Assembly: GCF_964355755.1 (NCBI RefSeq)
Contig: NC_092672.1
Location: forward strand, 38,062,501 to 38,126,500
DNA from: Antedon mediterranea
Taxonomy: Eukaryota; Echinodermata; Crinoidea; Comatulida; Antedonidae
Length of the DNA: 64,000 nucleotides
Direction: 5' to 3'
Below, one piece after another: positions 13,501 to 27,600 of the stretch (the stretch's first letter is position 1; every line of letters begins with the position of its first letter). The position numbers and the translations under genes were made by a program. Below the pieces are notes generated by a model. It had not been told where the DNA came from, did not search any database, and saw only the letters and a list, made by a program, of their open reading frames with translations.

Positions 13501-15586
13501 CGTCGCAGTGAACCGACATTGGCTGACTATGCTGGTGATTCTCAATGATCCCTCAGTTTCTCCTTGAAATGTTTTGATAAACGTGAATAGTAAGCTTGAG
13601 TGCAATGATATTCACCATACACGTACAATTACTGGTACATGGAACGTATGCGTGGGTATGTCACATCAGTAGTGTCAGGAGCAAGTTGGCAACAGAGTAA
13701 AAACACGTTTCACAGACAATAGCTTGCGTTTACTGGTGCCATCGCAACTACGTGATCTTAGTTAAAAGCATCTTCTGAGCACACATAGTAGCGGTGTCAT
13801 CAGAAACGTATTTCAATCACAGATGATGGGCCGAAGACGAGAGCTAGTTCATCACAGATGATGGGCCGAAGACGAGAGCTAGTTCATCACCCATTCGAAA
13901 ATATTCTTCATTATTACAGCTAATGTAATATAATGATGTCGAAATTTAGAGTAGAGTAGATTCCAATGGATTTGGACTTTACTACTTTAGGCATTTCTAT
14001 TGACATTGGTGAATGGTTTGAATTTCACTTTCTAACATAAGTATACGGATATATTGGGGTGGTTTCTGTTTTTATATTACTGTATAGTTTTGTTGTCATT
14101 ATTGTTAGGGAATAAATCGAAGGTGTTGTACAAACTTTCTTTTAATTTTTACGAAGACGAATCAAGTTTATTGCATTGTGTTGTATTCAGAATAGCCTGT
14201 ATAGAACTAATTTATTTTTCCTCAGGTGGGTAGCGAGAACGCTAATCTGTTTGGTGACATGTGGGCCACGGATGGCAATTGCCCACCGGCACAACCAGTA
14301 CTTAACACGTGTGATGAAAGCTCAGACAACTTTCAGAGTGCCAACTCATCGTGTTTTATAATCATTGATCCAAATGGTAAGTGTAGTAAACGTATAGAAT
14401 AAGAAGCACTGTTGCAACCGATTCTGTATTTGTCATGTCACTAGATACATGCTAACTGATTAGCGCAAGTCATTGGGATCCATTTTTGATAGGTGTTGTC
14501 GATAGATTCGTTTGTGTACAATTTAAGTAACGCATATTTACTTTTACTGACAGTTTGTATCTTCCAGTAAACTTTATATATATGTCAATTAATTATCTAT
14601 ATTATTACGTTTTTTTACAATTATTATATAATTATAACGTACTTACGAAAGTAGAAGCAACTTGGAAAGTAACTTTCACGGAAAGTCAAAGCAATTATAT
14701 ATATATTGTATTTTGTTATTTTAGGACCGTTTCAACGATGCCACGATACTCTGATGCCAGATAGCTATTATGGAGCATGCGTAGTCGATGCGTGCTCACA
14801 TAACATGAACCCGAATGAAGCTAGCTGTCACGTGATTGAGTTCTACGCACAAGGTTGCTACGATCGTGGCGCGTATTTGGGAAATTGGCGAAACATGTCG
14901 TTCTGTGGTAAATTCATATTGTTAAGTGTATGTAATGTACACATCATATCAACACATTATATACTGTTTATTTCACATAATCATTATTTATGTATTCTCA
15001 ACAATAACATTCATAGATACAAAAAAGACACACTGGTCTCAATCACGACTTCTCCAGTGAAAGTGAGATTCCTGCTTGACAAGTCCAAGCCATGACAACA
15101 ATGAGTTAAAACAGATTGCTCTTCCTCTTTTGAAAAAGATTTATTGATATTATTTTCATTTTATTCAGCTCCTCCTTGCGCCGGTGACACGACATATAAC
15201 TGGTGCAGCAGTGTTTGTCAACAAACCTGTGTGGAAGTGTTACGCGGACAGTCTGATATTTGCGATGAATCCTGCTATGAGACATGCGAATGTCCAGATG
15301 GTCAAGTTCTCGATGGTCTTCAATGCGTTGACGACAACAAATGCGGGTGTTTTGTTGATAATTTTTACTATTCAGTAAGTAGTAATATTTCTGACATATC
15401 GTCAGTAGGCTACATCGTTACATTGTACATGCATTTGAAATATAAAAATACAAATCTCTTTTATCATTATGTATTCAATTCAATTCAACGTAAACATTTA
15501 TTTTCTTTCTTTCAATCAATAACAATAAAACAAATGAATAAGGTATTAAAAAAGAAAGTACGAGTTTTAAATAATACATTTCATAA

Positions 15587-15619
<33 letters not shown>

Positions 15620-18600
15620 AATCCAACAGCAAATTACTGAAAAATGAAAATGCTGTGGGTATCAGTGGCTGGATTTCAATGGAAATACAAAAAAAAAAGC
15701 AAAAAGCTAAATCAAAACGATAAGTAAAACAGCCAGAAAAGTTAGCAGAGCTTTCGGGCAACACTAGCCCTTCATCAATGCAAGTGAAGGAATTTGGATA
15801 ACGTCATAGTATAAAGCTGGCAAGTGCTGCCTGGGTGGACAGGAATAAAAGAAATATAACAAAGGGAGCCAGAGTGGAGTCTGAATAAGAGTGGAAAACA
15901 AAGAAGGTAGCTTGGTAGAGATATAAACAATTTTGGAATGAAACTAAAAAACAGTTTAAATGGTGGTTAATATTGAAACTTAAATTTTGGTAGTCAATGA
16001 AATAATTTTACCGATCTGGGAGTATGTTCCTAATGTTAAGTCCATAAGGTTTTGTGGTTTTAAGTAGTAATTCCCAGTGGTTTTCTTTGTCTTTGCGAGT
16101 TCTGTCGCTCCATTTGATATCGTGGTCTATTGCAATAACTCTGAAATTTGCAATCGAGTGACCAGCTGAATTAAAATGTTCGGCTACAGGTTGATCAAGC
16201 TTTAATGTTTTGATAGCCGATCTATGTTGTGTTATTCTCATACGGAGAGTGTTTTTTGTTTCCCCGACGTACTGTTTGCCACAAATATTACAGTATATGA
16301 GATAAATGACGTTTTTGGTTAGACAATTAATTGATTGTCTTATCCGAAAAATGCGGCCAGTTTGGTTACTCTTAAATTTTTCAGTAGAATCAACCAATGA
16401 ACAAGTTTTGCCGCAAAGGTTTTGGAGTTAATTTCACTCTTAAATTTGGATCTGACTAATATATCACGAAGGTTGGGAGGTCTACGAAATTCAATAATGG
16501 GTGGTTCCGGAAAAACAGTCCTGAGACTGTAGAATGGGCATATGTTTCTCAATAATAGCCCGTAATGGAGGCAACCTAGGGTGTAGGTTGTGACCAATGG
16601 CACTTTGGCCTATATAGACTATTTTCACTTCACTCAATCAATAACAATAAAACAGATGAATAAGGTATAACACGTATATCCATGTTAAAGACAAATGTTA
16701 AAGGCTTTCGTATTATTGTGAAGAGCACACCGATCTTTGCAATAACATGTTTATTTGTATTTATTTATTCCTTATTTAACCTTAAACATTTCTTATTTAT
16801 TGGTATCAAGTGAATCCGTCAAATTGTAATAGTGATAACTTTTATTCAGCTGTGAGCGTTCACTATGCTAGTGTCTATGTCCATTTACTACACGCATACG
16901 CCAAACTTGTAATATACGTACATTGCCATATTTTTAAAAGTTAGTGAAAATATTATCTAAATTTGTTATTGTTATTTTCATGCTTGTATCGCCTACTATT
17001 TGTGTGCCATGTTGGACACTGTTATCCCCAGTTGTCAATAAAGAATGATAATAATAATTTTGTTACATTTCAGGTAAACGAAATAATTTACAATCCATCG
17101 TGTTTCACAGAAGATGTGTGTCTAGGCAACAACCAGATTAGCTCCACGTCTTTAACGTGCGACTCCAACGCTGATTGTGGCGCCAACAGTGATGGCGAGT
17201 ACGGCTGTCATTGTAGGGCTGGATATAGTGGGGATGGAGTCACGTGTACAGGTAAAAGATTCAAGGAGGAACTTACTAGAATATTCTGAGGCGATTGGTT
17301 CTTGCGTTTTCCCACGTACTCTCTGATCTAGCTATACTATTCGCCCACCCTTGGTGTACTGTTTGTATTTTACCCATTTTATCATAGTTTAAATGTTTTA
17401 TATACGTGAAAAACAAGACATTTTCGAGCCAGGGTGCTTGACGAAATAAAATAATTGAATTGAATATAGACTTATTTCTCGTTTCCATTGTTTGTATTAT
17501 GTCGGTCAATAAGCTTATGACGACAAAATAACGACAATCAGCAAGATTAATTCGTACTCTTGGTACACTAGCATAACGTACACCTGCAATGAAATGAACC
17601 CATAGTAGTAGGCTCTACTAACCTTTCTCCGTATTTATGTCGTTAAAGCTTGGTTTCCACTAACACGCAACGCAAGGACGTAAGCGCAACGCAACCGAAA
17701 AATCAAGTACAAGCGACAGGTTTGGATAATCCATCGCTTGTGAGTGGTCAAATAACTTACGATGCACTTCCTTCCTTCCATGCATGTCCTTGCGTTGTGT
17801 CCTAGTGGTAACCAAGCTTTATGCATTAAGTAATTCTATTAATATCAATAACGCATAAAGGAGTAACTAGCGCCGTCACATTGAATGTAATTGAAGTTCT
17901 TGTCAGTGGATGTGTGTACTTGTTAGTACACTGGGGTAACCCCCTACTCGTCTTGAAAGATGTACTAGGTTCTTTAAAGTGAGCTAGATGTGTACACTGG
18001 ACCTACAGTTTATAGTCCTTATAACCGAGAAGACTCGTTCTAACACCAGAACCATTTATATTATAAAATTTACACCTTTTACAGACATCGATGAGTGTTC
18101 CAGTAATCCTTGTATTAATGGAGTCTGTATTAATCTTAATAATTTCTACACATGTAATTGTGACGTTGGTTGGAGAGACGCGGCATACAACTGTGATGTA
18201 TACAATGGATGTGTTAGCAATCCATGCCAAAATGGAGGTACTTGTACCATATTGGACTCTGAATACAACTGCACATGCGCTCTCGGTTATACTGGCACTG
18301 AGTGTGGAACAGGTTCGTATGTTATTTATTCTCTCGGAGTTACGGTACTTCATTGTTTTACCGCTTTTATTCCTTTGACAACCGTAGTAAGCCGATGATA
18401 ATTTGCATTACTTGTATAATTTCAGAAAACAGGAAGAAAAATATGCATACACTTTGATTAAAAAGAATTTATTATTCACAGATATTGACGACTGTGCCAA
18501 CGAGCCTTGTCGGAACGGCGCCACCTGTCTTGATCTTGTAGGCGATTTCAGTTGCACATGCGTACTAGGAACATCTGGAAAAGCATGTGAAGAAGGTAAA

Positions 18601-21600
18601 ATTGTTTAACTTGTTATCAATTTAAATAACTCTATATTGTTCATATTCATTTATTTTCCAGAAAACATAAATAACACATAAAAACCAGCACTGTTAATTT
18701 ACAAAACAACTTCTATGTGACATATCTGTTTGATTTGTTTAGTGGATAATGTCTGCTTTAGCAACCCATGTACTAATGATGGTGAATGCCAATCTGGACC
18801 AGATGGATTTAACTGCACATGCGCATATGGGTTCATGGGCATAACATGTGATGAAGGTAATTAATAAACATTTTGATTGGTTGTCTGTCATAAAACATTA
18901 TTTAATTGAACAAAATATTAAGCTTTTTGTTCCAAAGCGTATAATAAATGTATAGGCTTAATACTTTCTCACTTTATGATTATTAACAAAAACAAAAATG
19001 TTTTTTCCTTTTTGAAAGATGACAGCAAATAATACAAAATATAAATTAATATTTATTTTCCTTAGAAATAAATCCTTGTCTGAGTTCACCGTGTCAGAAT
19101 AATGGAACATGTAACAACAGAATTGAGTATTACGAATGTGTGTGTGAACCAGGCTTTATGGGTAGACATTGCCAAACAGGTAAGCATGTCAGAATAAGGG
19201 AACGTGTAACAACAGAATTGAGTATTACGAAAATGAGTGTGAACCAGACTTTATGGGTAGAATGCTAATGATATTAACTAATAATACCTATTTACAAATC
19301 TTTTTAAGAATATGGTGTTTGCTTTGCGACCGGTGACCCGCATTACAAGACATTTGATGGATATTGGCACGACTTCCAAGGAAGTTGTAAATACATTTTG
19401 GCCAAAGACTGTGGCAGCCAGACACCGAAGTTCATCGTGGAAGCAGAGAATGAGAAGAGACAAGAAAGCGACTCTGTTACTTACATAAAGGAGGTCACGG
19501 TCACTATTAATGACACGGTAGGACATTTAGGCAATCCAATCCAAGATAGGAACTTGTAACATTCCTTTAATCTTTGAGCTGCGACATTACATATGCACAG
19601 ATATAACCTTCCGGAGCTAAAAATCTTGTTGTTAGATTGCCTTGGTGATACTATAAATAACAAACACTACTTTGATAAATATCAAACTCTTATAAAAATG
19701 GTACAACTTTTGTACACCTTTTGTACACTTTTTGGAACTTTGTGTCGAGGTGGTGTCAATCAAAATTGGTGAATGAACTAACTTGCTTTTACTTTACAAT
19801 TCAGCGGCCACTTTCAATTTCGAGAATTTGTTCATTTTTTAATTTTTCATTCATTCATATTTATGGATTTAGGTTGAGATTTCCAATTATACAAAATGAT
19901 TACTGAATTCTTAACACTTATTAGGATTATCAAGCCTTTACAATGTTTTCACAATTGTCATTTTTCTCTTTTAGGTAATTGTTCTTGGTAAAGGTAGGAC
20001 CGTCACCGTCAACAGTGTCTTGATAGTACCCCCAGGAGAACGAAGAGGAACCAGAGTTTTCTACAGTGGCATATATGTTGTAAGTGTTATAATACTACAG
20101 TATGTGGCTATTAGTTACAATTGTAATTCGAGAAATATACGAACATGACGTTTATGGAATATTTTACCAATAGACATAACCACTTCAGAAAACTTTAAAA
20201 GGTCATTTCCTGTTTAACTTTGTCGAGCGCTTCTGAACATATACAGCACAGCGCTATATATCTTATTGATTGATTGATGTTTAAAAACGTTTTTTTCGAC
20301 ATCTAGAAAAGCACATCATAAATATTATTGTATATTAATATTATTATTGTCGATATTTATTAAGAAGTTATATCGATCAAAACTGAATGAACATACTATT
20401 TTTCTTCATAGCAAGTGGAATCTGATATCGGGTTATACGTTCGATGGGATGGTATCAGCCGAGCAGATATCCGTGTACAGTCTGTCTTCAAAAATAAAAC
20501 CTGTGGTCTGTGTGGAAACTACAACGATGATGGAACCATAGAAGACGAGTTTCTTACGCCAGATGGAACTTTTGTATGACATAGCCTTTACATATTTTTT
20601 CCCCGTATCTTTGTGCTGAGTTCTGGGAGTAACTTTCCTACAGTTTTGTCCTTTTTTTGGAATGAAATAATAAATAGTTTTATAGAATTTTTAAATAGAT
20701 TATGATAATCATAAATTATTTCCATAAAAATCCTAGCTAAATTAATTTCCCTGCATAACAGTGACTTAAATAAGATAGTCTCCGTAAAAAAACCTTCAAA
20801 ATAGATCGTAGTATAACCCATCTCTTGGTAATTTAATAATATAGTCTGTGAGTGATTGGAACATTTTCGTGCGTAAATAGGACTAAGTTACAGAACGTAT
20901 CATCTTTGTTTTTGTCCTGAAGGTATCAAATGAGGCTGCGTTTGGAAATACCTGGGTTTCTGATACAAGTGATCCAACATGTCCACCACAAAGTCAAGAG
21001 ATAGATCCATGTTCAGGTGTTACAAATCTTGAAGTACTCAACACTGGAAAAGACGTCTGTGAAATTCTTTCAGATTCCAACGGTAATAGAATACAACAGT
21101 TAACTCTTCCAATACTGGACACTTTGGGCTTTACTAAATATATCTGGTTTCTGGAAAGTCTTGTATTTGAAATGTGTTTCAAATGGTAAAATGAGTTTGG
21201 GACCTTTTGGACCTCAAGAAAAGTTTTTGAAAGAGTTTCCGGTTTTCAGAGAGTCCGGTATTTGGAAAGTCGATTACTTAGTCTGTTGTCACGTTGATTA
21301 GGTATATATTACATTATAAGACAACAGAGTTACTCACTACAGTAATTCACCAGAAGTTTATAGTAAATAAATTCAGTTATTTCTATCTCCTAAGGTAACC
21401 TAGTGTGTTGTTTATGCTGGATAATAATTTGATAATCTGTTTGGAAGCTATATTTGTTATACAGTACACGCTTCTTAAAAGATGAGTAATATGAAGCAGG
21501 TTAAGGGTACCAAAGTTTAGTTTTATGAATTCCAAAGTTTACTCAAACAATTTATGGTTTAAGTCATAAAATAATGTCAAACATATTTTATGTTTGACAT

Positions 21601-24600
21601 TGTCACTTTGTTCTCGTATTTCCAGGTCCATTTGCGGCGTGTCATTCAAAATTAGACCCAGACCCATTCTACCGTGCCTGCGTCTACGATTACTGCGCAG
21701 AACCCAGCATTGATCCGACCTTTTGCGATATGGCAGCAGCCTACACACAAGCATGCAAGAATTATTATGCTGAAGTAGAGCAGTGGAGAAATTCAACATT
21801 TTGTCGTAAGTTTTGACATAAGAAAGAAAGACGTAGCCACCAGTACGGTTGGTAAGGTTTCAACCTGACCACTTTTTCACAGAGGCCTTTGACAACCATG
21901 TGCCTCGAAAAGAGATTGTTCCATTTTCTTGCGAAAACAACACCACTTCATTTCTTGTGGCTAAATCACTCATATATTACTGTAATAGAAAAGAAATAAT
22001 GTCATATTTAGATGCTGTCGCACATAGTTGTCTGAACATCTTTATAATACTCATAATTTATCAATTGTCTTTTTCAGCGTTGTCATGTCCTAGCAACAGT
22101 ACTTACTCCCCATGCGCAGACGCATGTCCAGCAACATGCGTAGATTACCTCGACGCAAACCGCACCTGTGAGGAGGTTTGTGTCGAAGGATGCGAGTGCG
22201 ATGACGGATTCGTCTTAGAGGGTAGCATGTGCGTACAATCATCAGCGTGTGGATGCCAGATTGGAGGTTTTTATTATGATGTAAGTAGGATTATTGTGGC
22301 TGTAGCTTTGTGATTAATGTACTTGTCTAAGCCTTTCAATCCGAAGGTCCAGGGTTCAATCCCACTTATGACTCTTTCAACTCCACTCCCTTATAAGTAC
22401 GATATATTACAACTGTAGTTTATCCATCCAGTAATTGCAGGATTTGTATGAAATAAAAAAGAGGATATGTGCTCTACAATGTTCTGTGACCGTGAAATAT
22501 CATGTTTCTATATAACTTTAATTTCCCTTACTTAGATTGGAAGGTTCGTGTACACTGAGGATTGTACCGAACTCTGTGAATGTATGGAAGGCGGACAATC
22601 ACGGTGCGATAGTGTTAAGTGCGACCAGAACGCTGTTTGTGGAGTTCAAAATGACGAGTATGAATGCATATGCAATGCGGGGTATGATGACGTCAATCGA
22701 GGAATGAACTGCACAGGTACAGTATATCACAATATAATATAGAGCTTGAACGCGCAGCGCAACGGTGTAGGTGCGCAGTGAAAGTGAGTTGGCCAATCAC
22801 AAGCGATCAGTTTGGACCAATTACGTCATTGGGAAGCAAGCTTAATGTTGACTGTATTTATACAATAGTCAGTATTGTGAACAATTAAGCAAAATTAAAA
22901 AATACAATACAATGTTAATAATGTTTACCCGGGAAGAAAAATGGATTAATTTTAAGTCAATTTAATGTGGAATGCAAACCATATTAAACTTATTTTACAA
23001 GACAGGAAATTGAAACTTTATTATGATTAAACAAACAAGACAACTAAGACGATTATTTGCCTCAAATATAAAATGATTATGGTATTTAGACCCAAGGCCT
23101 GAGGAAGTGTGCGGTGTAAGTGTCTGTGATGTGATGTCCTATCTTGTTTATTCTTATATTGTGGAACATGATGGCATTCAAGTAAGTAGGCTGAAATCGT
23201 CGTCATGGTGATCATTCTATAATAAGCTACACATAATAACTTAATTTACAGAAATTGATGAATGTCTCAGTAATCCGTGTGTGAACGGTACCTGTGTCAA
23301 TCGTGTGAACTCGTACACGTGTAACTGTGAAGGTGGATGGATTGGTATTAACTGTGAAAACATAGATGAATGCTACAGCAACCCATGTCAGAATGGAGCC
23401 GCTTGTACAGATGGAGACGACTTGTTTGTTTGCACCTGTTTGCCTGGTTACCAGGGAGACCAATGCGAAACTAGTAAGAAACATATTTTGAATTTGACAA
23501 TTTGGAACTCGATAACTGAACTACCTCTCATCTACCCTGGAAATGGCATGAACCAACCCTTTCTTTTTTCTTCTGCTCATAACTAACTTTTGTAATAGTT
23601 CATCTACTAATACAGTATATAAACAAACTTGAAATATTGTGTAAACATTTAAAGAATTACGTGTTTTGTGTAAGGTTAGTAACTTTATATTTTGTTCTTT
23701 TAGACATTAACGAGTGTGCGTCCACACCATGCGTTAAAGGTAACTGTACCGACGGAGTTAACGGTTATGTCTGCTCGTGTGAATACGGCTTTGAAGGAGA
23801 TAACTGCGAAATAGGTGAGTTTATTATTTTTACTTTATTTTTAAACCTGAAAACTCTAGATATGAACTGAACATTTGAATAATAGATAAAATAGAGACAT
23901 TAAGTTGTTTGTTTTGTTGAAAGGCAACACTTGATGGTGTAATTCTTCAAATTGAAATACTAACACGCAAGTACCTGTACAGTACAATGTTGTCATATGC
24001 TACTGTCAAGACATAAAACATTAATTTAAGAAAGTGAAAATGTAAATCTCAAAACATTATGATCGTTACAAATGAGTATAATGTTTGCATATGTTAACAT
24101 TGTATTTGTTATGTTAGAAAATGTAAATTCTAAAACATTATTATCATCAACAACATTTCTGTTAAAATTGTATTTTTCTGTTGTTAGATATTGATTTTTG
24201 TTCGTCAAATCCGTGTTTGAATAGTGGAACGTGCTTTGACTTCGAGAAGATGTATCTGTGCGAGTGTCTGACAGGTTTTGTAGGAAATAATTGTGAAAAC
24301 GGTTTGTATTTTTAAAATTTATTTTTCATATAGCGCCATTCCAACAGTCATTGCTCAAGGCGCATCCAAAAATATCAGAAAATGTTAGTTTAGAGTAGTG
24401 ACTTAAAGGTGCTCAATAATGATGTTGTTTAATGTTTAAAGGTAGGTGGTTCCAAAGCCTAGGTCCAGCAATACTGAAAGCCCAATCTCCCCAACCATGT
24501 TTGCTTAATGTATAGTTTTCAACTATATTTTCTAATGTATATTTGCAACTAATTGTAAGACATTATATCTTTTAGATACATCACCATGTGCAAGTAATCC

Positions 24601-27600
24601 GTGTAACAATGGTGGTAATTGTGTCTCTGTTCCACAGGGTCAGAATTCCATATATTACTGTCAATGCCAAGCAGGCTTCATAGGTGATATGTGCGAAACT
24701 GGTAAGTAAAATTGAAATTTCACAGCGGTCACAAAATGATGAATATTGAACTGAATTCAAATAGTTCTAGTATATTTTGGATGACTAAATAATCAAGTGA
24801 GCCAGACGTGTGCTACTGATGAGGTTTTAACTTGGCATAAAGTCTCTATAGTCATTGTCTTTTTCATGTTTTTGTCCGAAACTAGCTCAAGTACACGTAT
24901 TTCACGCCATGTGTGCCAAAATGTTTATATTTTTGGCCAGTATTAAGCCGAATCGCTGTTTTAACTGCTGTTGCTTTGCTTATTATTTATTTATTTATAT
25001 TTATTTATTTATTCAAATTCTTACAAAAATGTATATACAAAGAAAGAAAAAGACATAACATATAAAAAGAACAGAGTACATTCAGTGAAAGATGGGACAA
25101 TGATTAATGAAAAAGTTTATAACATTATAATAAATATTTAAATATAATAGTAATTTATAAATTTGTATAATTTAAGATTAAACTAAGTTGGTCGACATTT
25201 ACATCGATTAGGAACCTTGGTCGTATTCGCGGTAATCTTAACAAGAAAACAGCTGAATTGATTGTACACTCATTTGTCACTTCTAAAATTGACATTGGTA
25301 ATGCCTTGTTGTTTGGCATACCAAAATCTCAAATACAACGTTTGCAGCGCTTGCAAAATATGGCAGCTAGAATTGTAACTTATACAAAATCAAACGCTCA
25401 CATAACTCCTGTCCTGATGGATTTGCATTGGTTGCCTGTTCAACAACGTATTAAGTACAAACTTGCGTTGTTTGTATTCAAGATCCTAAATGACAGTGCT
25501 CCTGCTTATTTATCTGACCTTGTGGATCGTTACGAATCATCCCGCAGAGGCCTACGATCATTGTCACAAAACCTTCTTCAAGAGCGTAGAGCGAAAAATC
25601 AGTGGGGTCAGAGATCTTTTTACGTTAACAGTTCAACTAGTCTAAACAGTTTCAAGACCAACCTAAAGACGTCGCTATTCGCTGATGTTCTCGCACGTTG
25701 TTAATGCACAAAGCGCCATGAGCGCCACATGGGTGGAGGATACCGGCGCTATATAAGTTTTCATTTATTATTATTATTATTATTTACAGCAGCGACAACA
25801 GGACACCCATGTGCACATATTGCCAGTTTCATAAGTATTGGTAAATAAGTCGTTAAAATATTTCTTAGCCCCTAGCTTAAACCTGTAAGACATACCGTAC
25901 AAGGTAAGGTAAGGTAAGGTTTACATTGAAGCTACTGATACAACTATCTTGATGTTGATGTTGCTCACATTATTACACCTTGTAGGTCAACAGTGATTTT
26001 ATGTAAACTTTGATTTTGTTCTTTTAAGATATTAATGAATGTTTTAGTGATCCTTGTCAAAATGATGGCCTGTGTACTGACGGTGTCAATAGCTACACAT
26101 GTAGCTGTCAAATAGGGTTTATTGGTTCTTCATGCGAAAAAAGTAAGTAAATTAATATGGTTTTATTATTATTTCATTAACTGGTTATTTATATGACGAG
26201 TTCAATTTAAGATTTGTTAGACAAGTTAATCAAAGCTATGCCACGTTCACTTCAAACTTTCTCAACTCTTTGCATATATCGCACACTAGAGAGGTCTGGT
26301 CAGAAGATATCCATAGATGGTTTCTTCTTCTTGTTTGTTTTTTGCTTTTGCTTTGTTTTGTTTTTTTCCATTATTTTGCGTGTGTAGGCCTACACTTGTA
26401 GGCCTACACTTGTTTGGTTATTTTTGTTTTAGTATCTAGGTTATATTAATATAATAATAACTAGAAAGCCACTCCGAGAGTGCATACAATGATCCAGAAA
26501 ATACTGAGTTGACCGTGTATACGTGTATATATTTATTGTAATTTCTTGTCTGGTTGGTTTTTTAGGTGATTCGCCCACATTGTATCTGATACAGGTTTGG
26601 AGTATATCATTTACAATTGGCTGGTCAGTAGAGATTGATGTTGATTGGTTTAAATTTCAATATCGTAATCATTCTGACGCAGCGATCAGCAGCACTGATT
26701 GGATAGATGGGTCGGTTGTTAGCGGAGACCTGTTCATCTACGTTGTACTAGATTTGACCGAAAATACCACGTATGACGTCAGATTAGAAATGCAAAGGAC
26801 TGTCAGCCAAACTACAGGGGTTAGTGACGTCATGGTTGTTCAGACATGTGCTAATGGATTTGGATCGTTGAATTGCAGCATGGGTAGGCATACGCTTGAT
26901 TATTATTACAATGTGTATATTTCTTGTATAAATGTATCTTTAATAAGCTTTTTGGGCTATCCTTGAAAATATTTTATAAATGTATTTATTTGTAATGTCA
27001 CTAATTTATGTATTTTTTATGATGATTTTTCTAATAAATTCAAATCAAATTTACATTAATTGTTATTTTATATTTATTATTTTGATTGATAGTTTTAATA
27101 CTAATGAATATTATGTATTGATTCTTCTAGATGAAAGTGATGGAATATATGATTTAGTCATCTCGTTATCAACACCGACGTCATTATCCGTGACGTGGAA
27201 ATCGGACGTAAATGCGTCGTTAACACAAATCCAGTACAGAGAATATGGTGATGATGCGTGGATTGTGGGAAGGAATTTGCTGGGTAGTGATCAGGAATAT
27301 GGTGTTATATCGCCTCTTCTTGGTCATCGTTACTATGAAGTTGTTGTAAGTGTCACCGTTGGTGGCGTTACGTCTAGAAGTCTTATTACCCGTTTTCATA
27401 CGTGTGAACCAGATTGGCAAGGTGCCAACTGCGAAACACGTACGTACAAAGTTTTTTTGACAACCTTAAACTTTTTAATTTTTAAAAACTCTTTAATAAC
27501 TCTTTAAACAAAGAGTTTTACACTACCTTTTATAAACAATAAAATTGATAACATTTATCAGCTGTTGCTTTTACGGATTTTTTCGAAAGCTTTTCCAACT

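Larger units (their letters stand above)
15547..16633 (-). mobile_element. 5'-truncated Penelope-like retroelement
   Basis: The insert lies in the intron between D1 TIL and vWC exons. It is flanked by a 35-bp direct repeat with one mismatch (15512-15546 and 16634-16668), which reads as the target-site duplication. Its minus strand encodes the end of a Penelope-like protein including GIY-YIG, then about 450 bp of 3' sequence with a hammerhead-like core and an AT microsatellite (15590-15619). The N-terminal and main RT parts are missing. Confidence 0.85.

Noticed and set aside
15590-15619. Dinucleotide AT tract as a regulatory site
   Set aside because: It is a simple microsatellite within the Penelope-like insertion.
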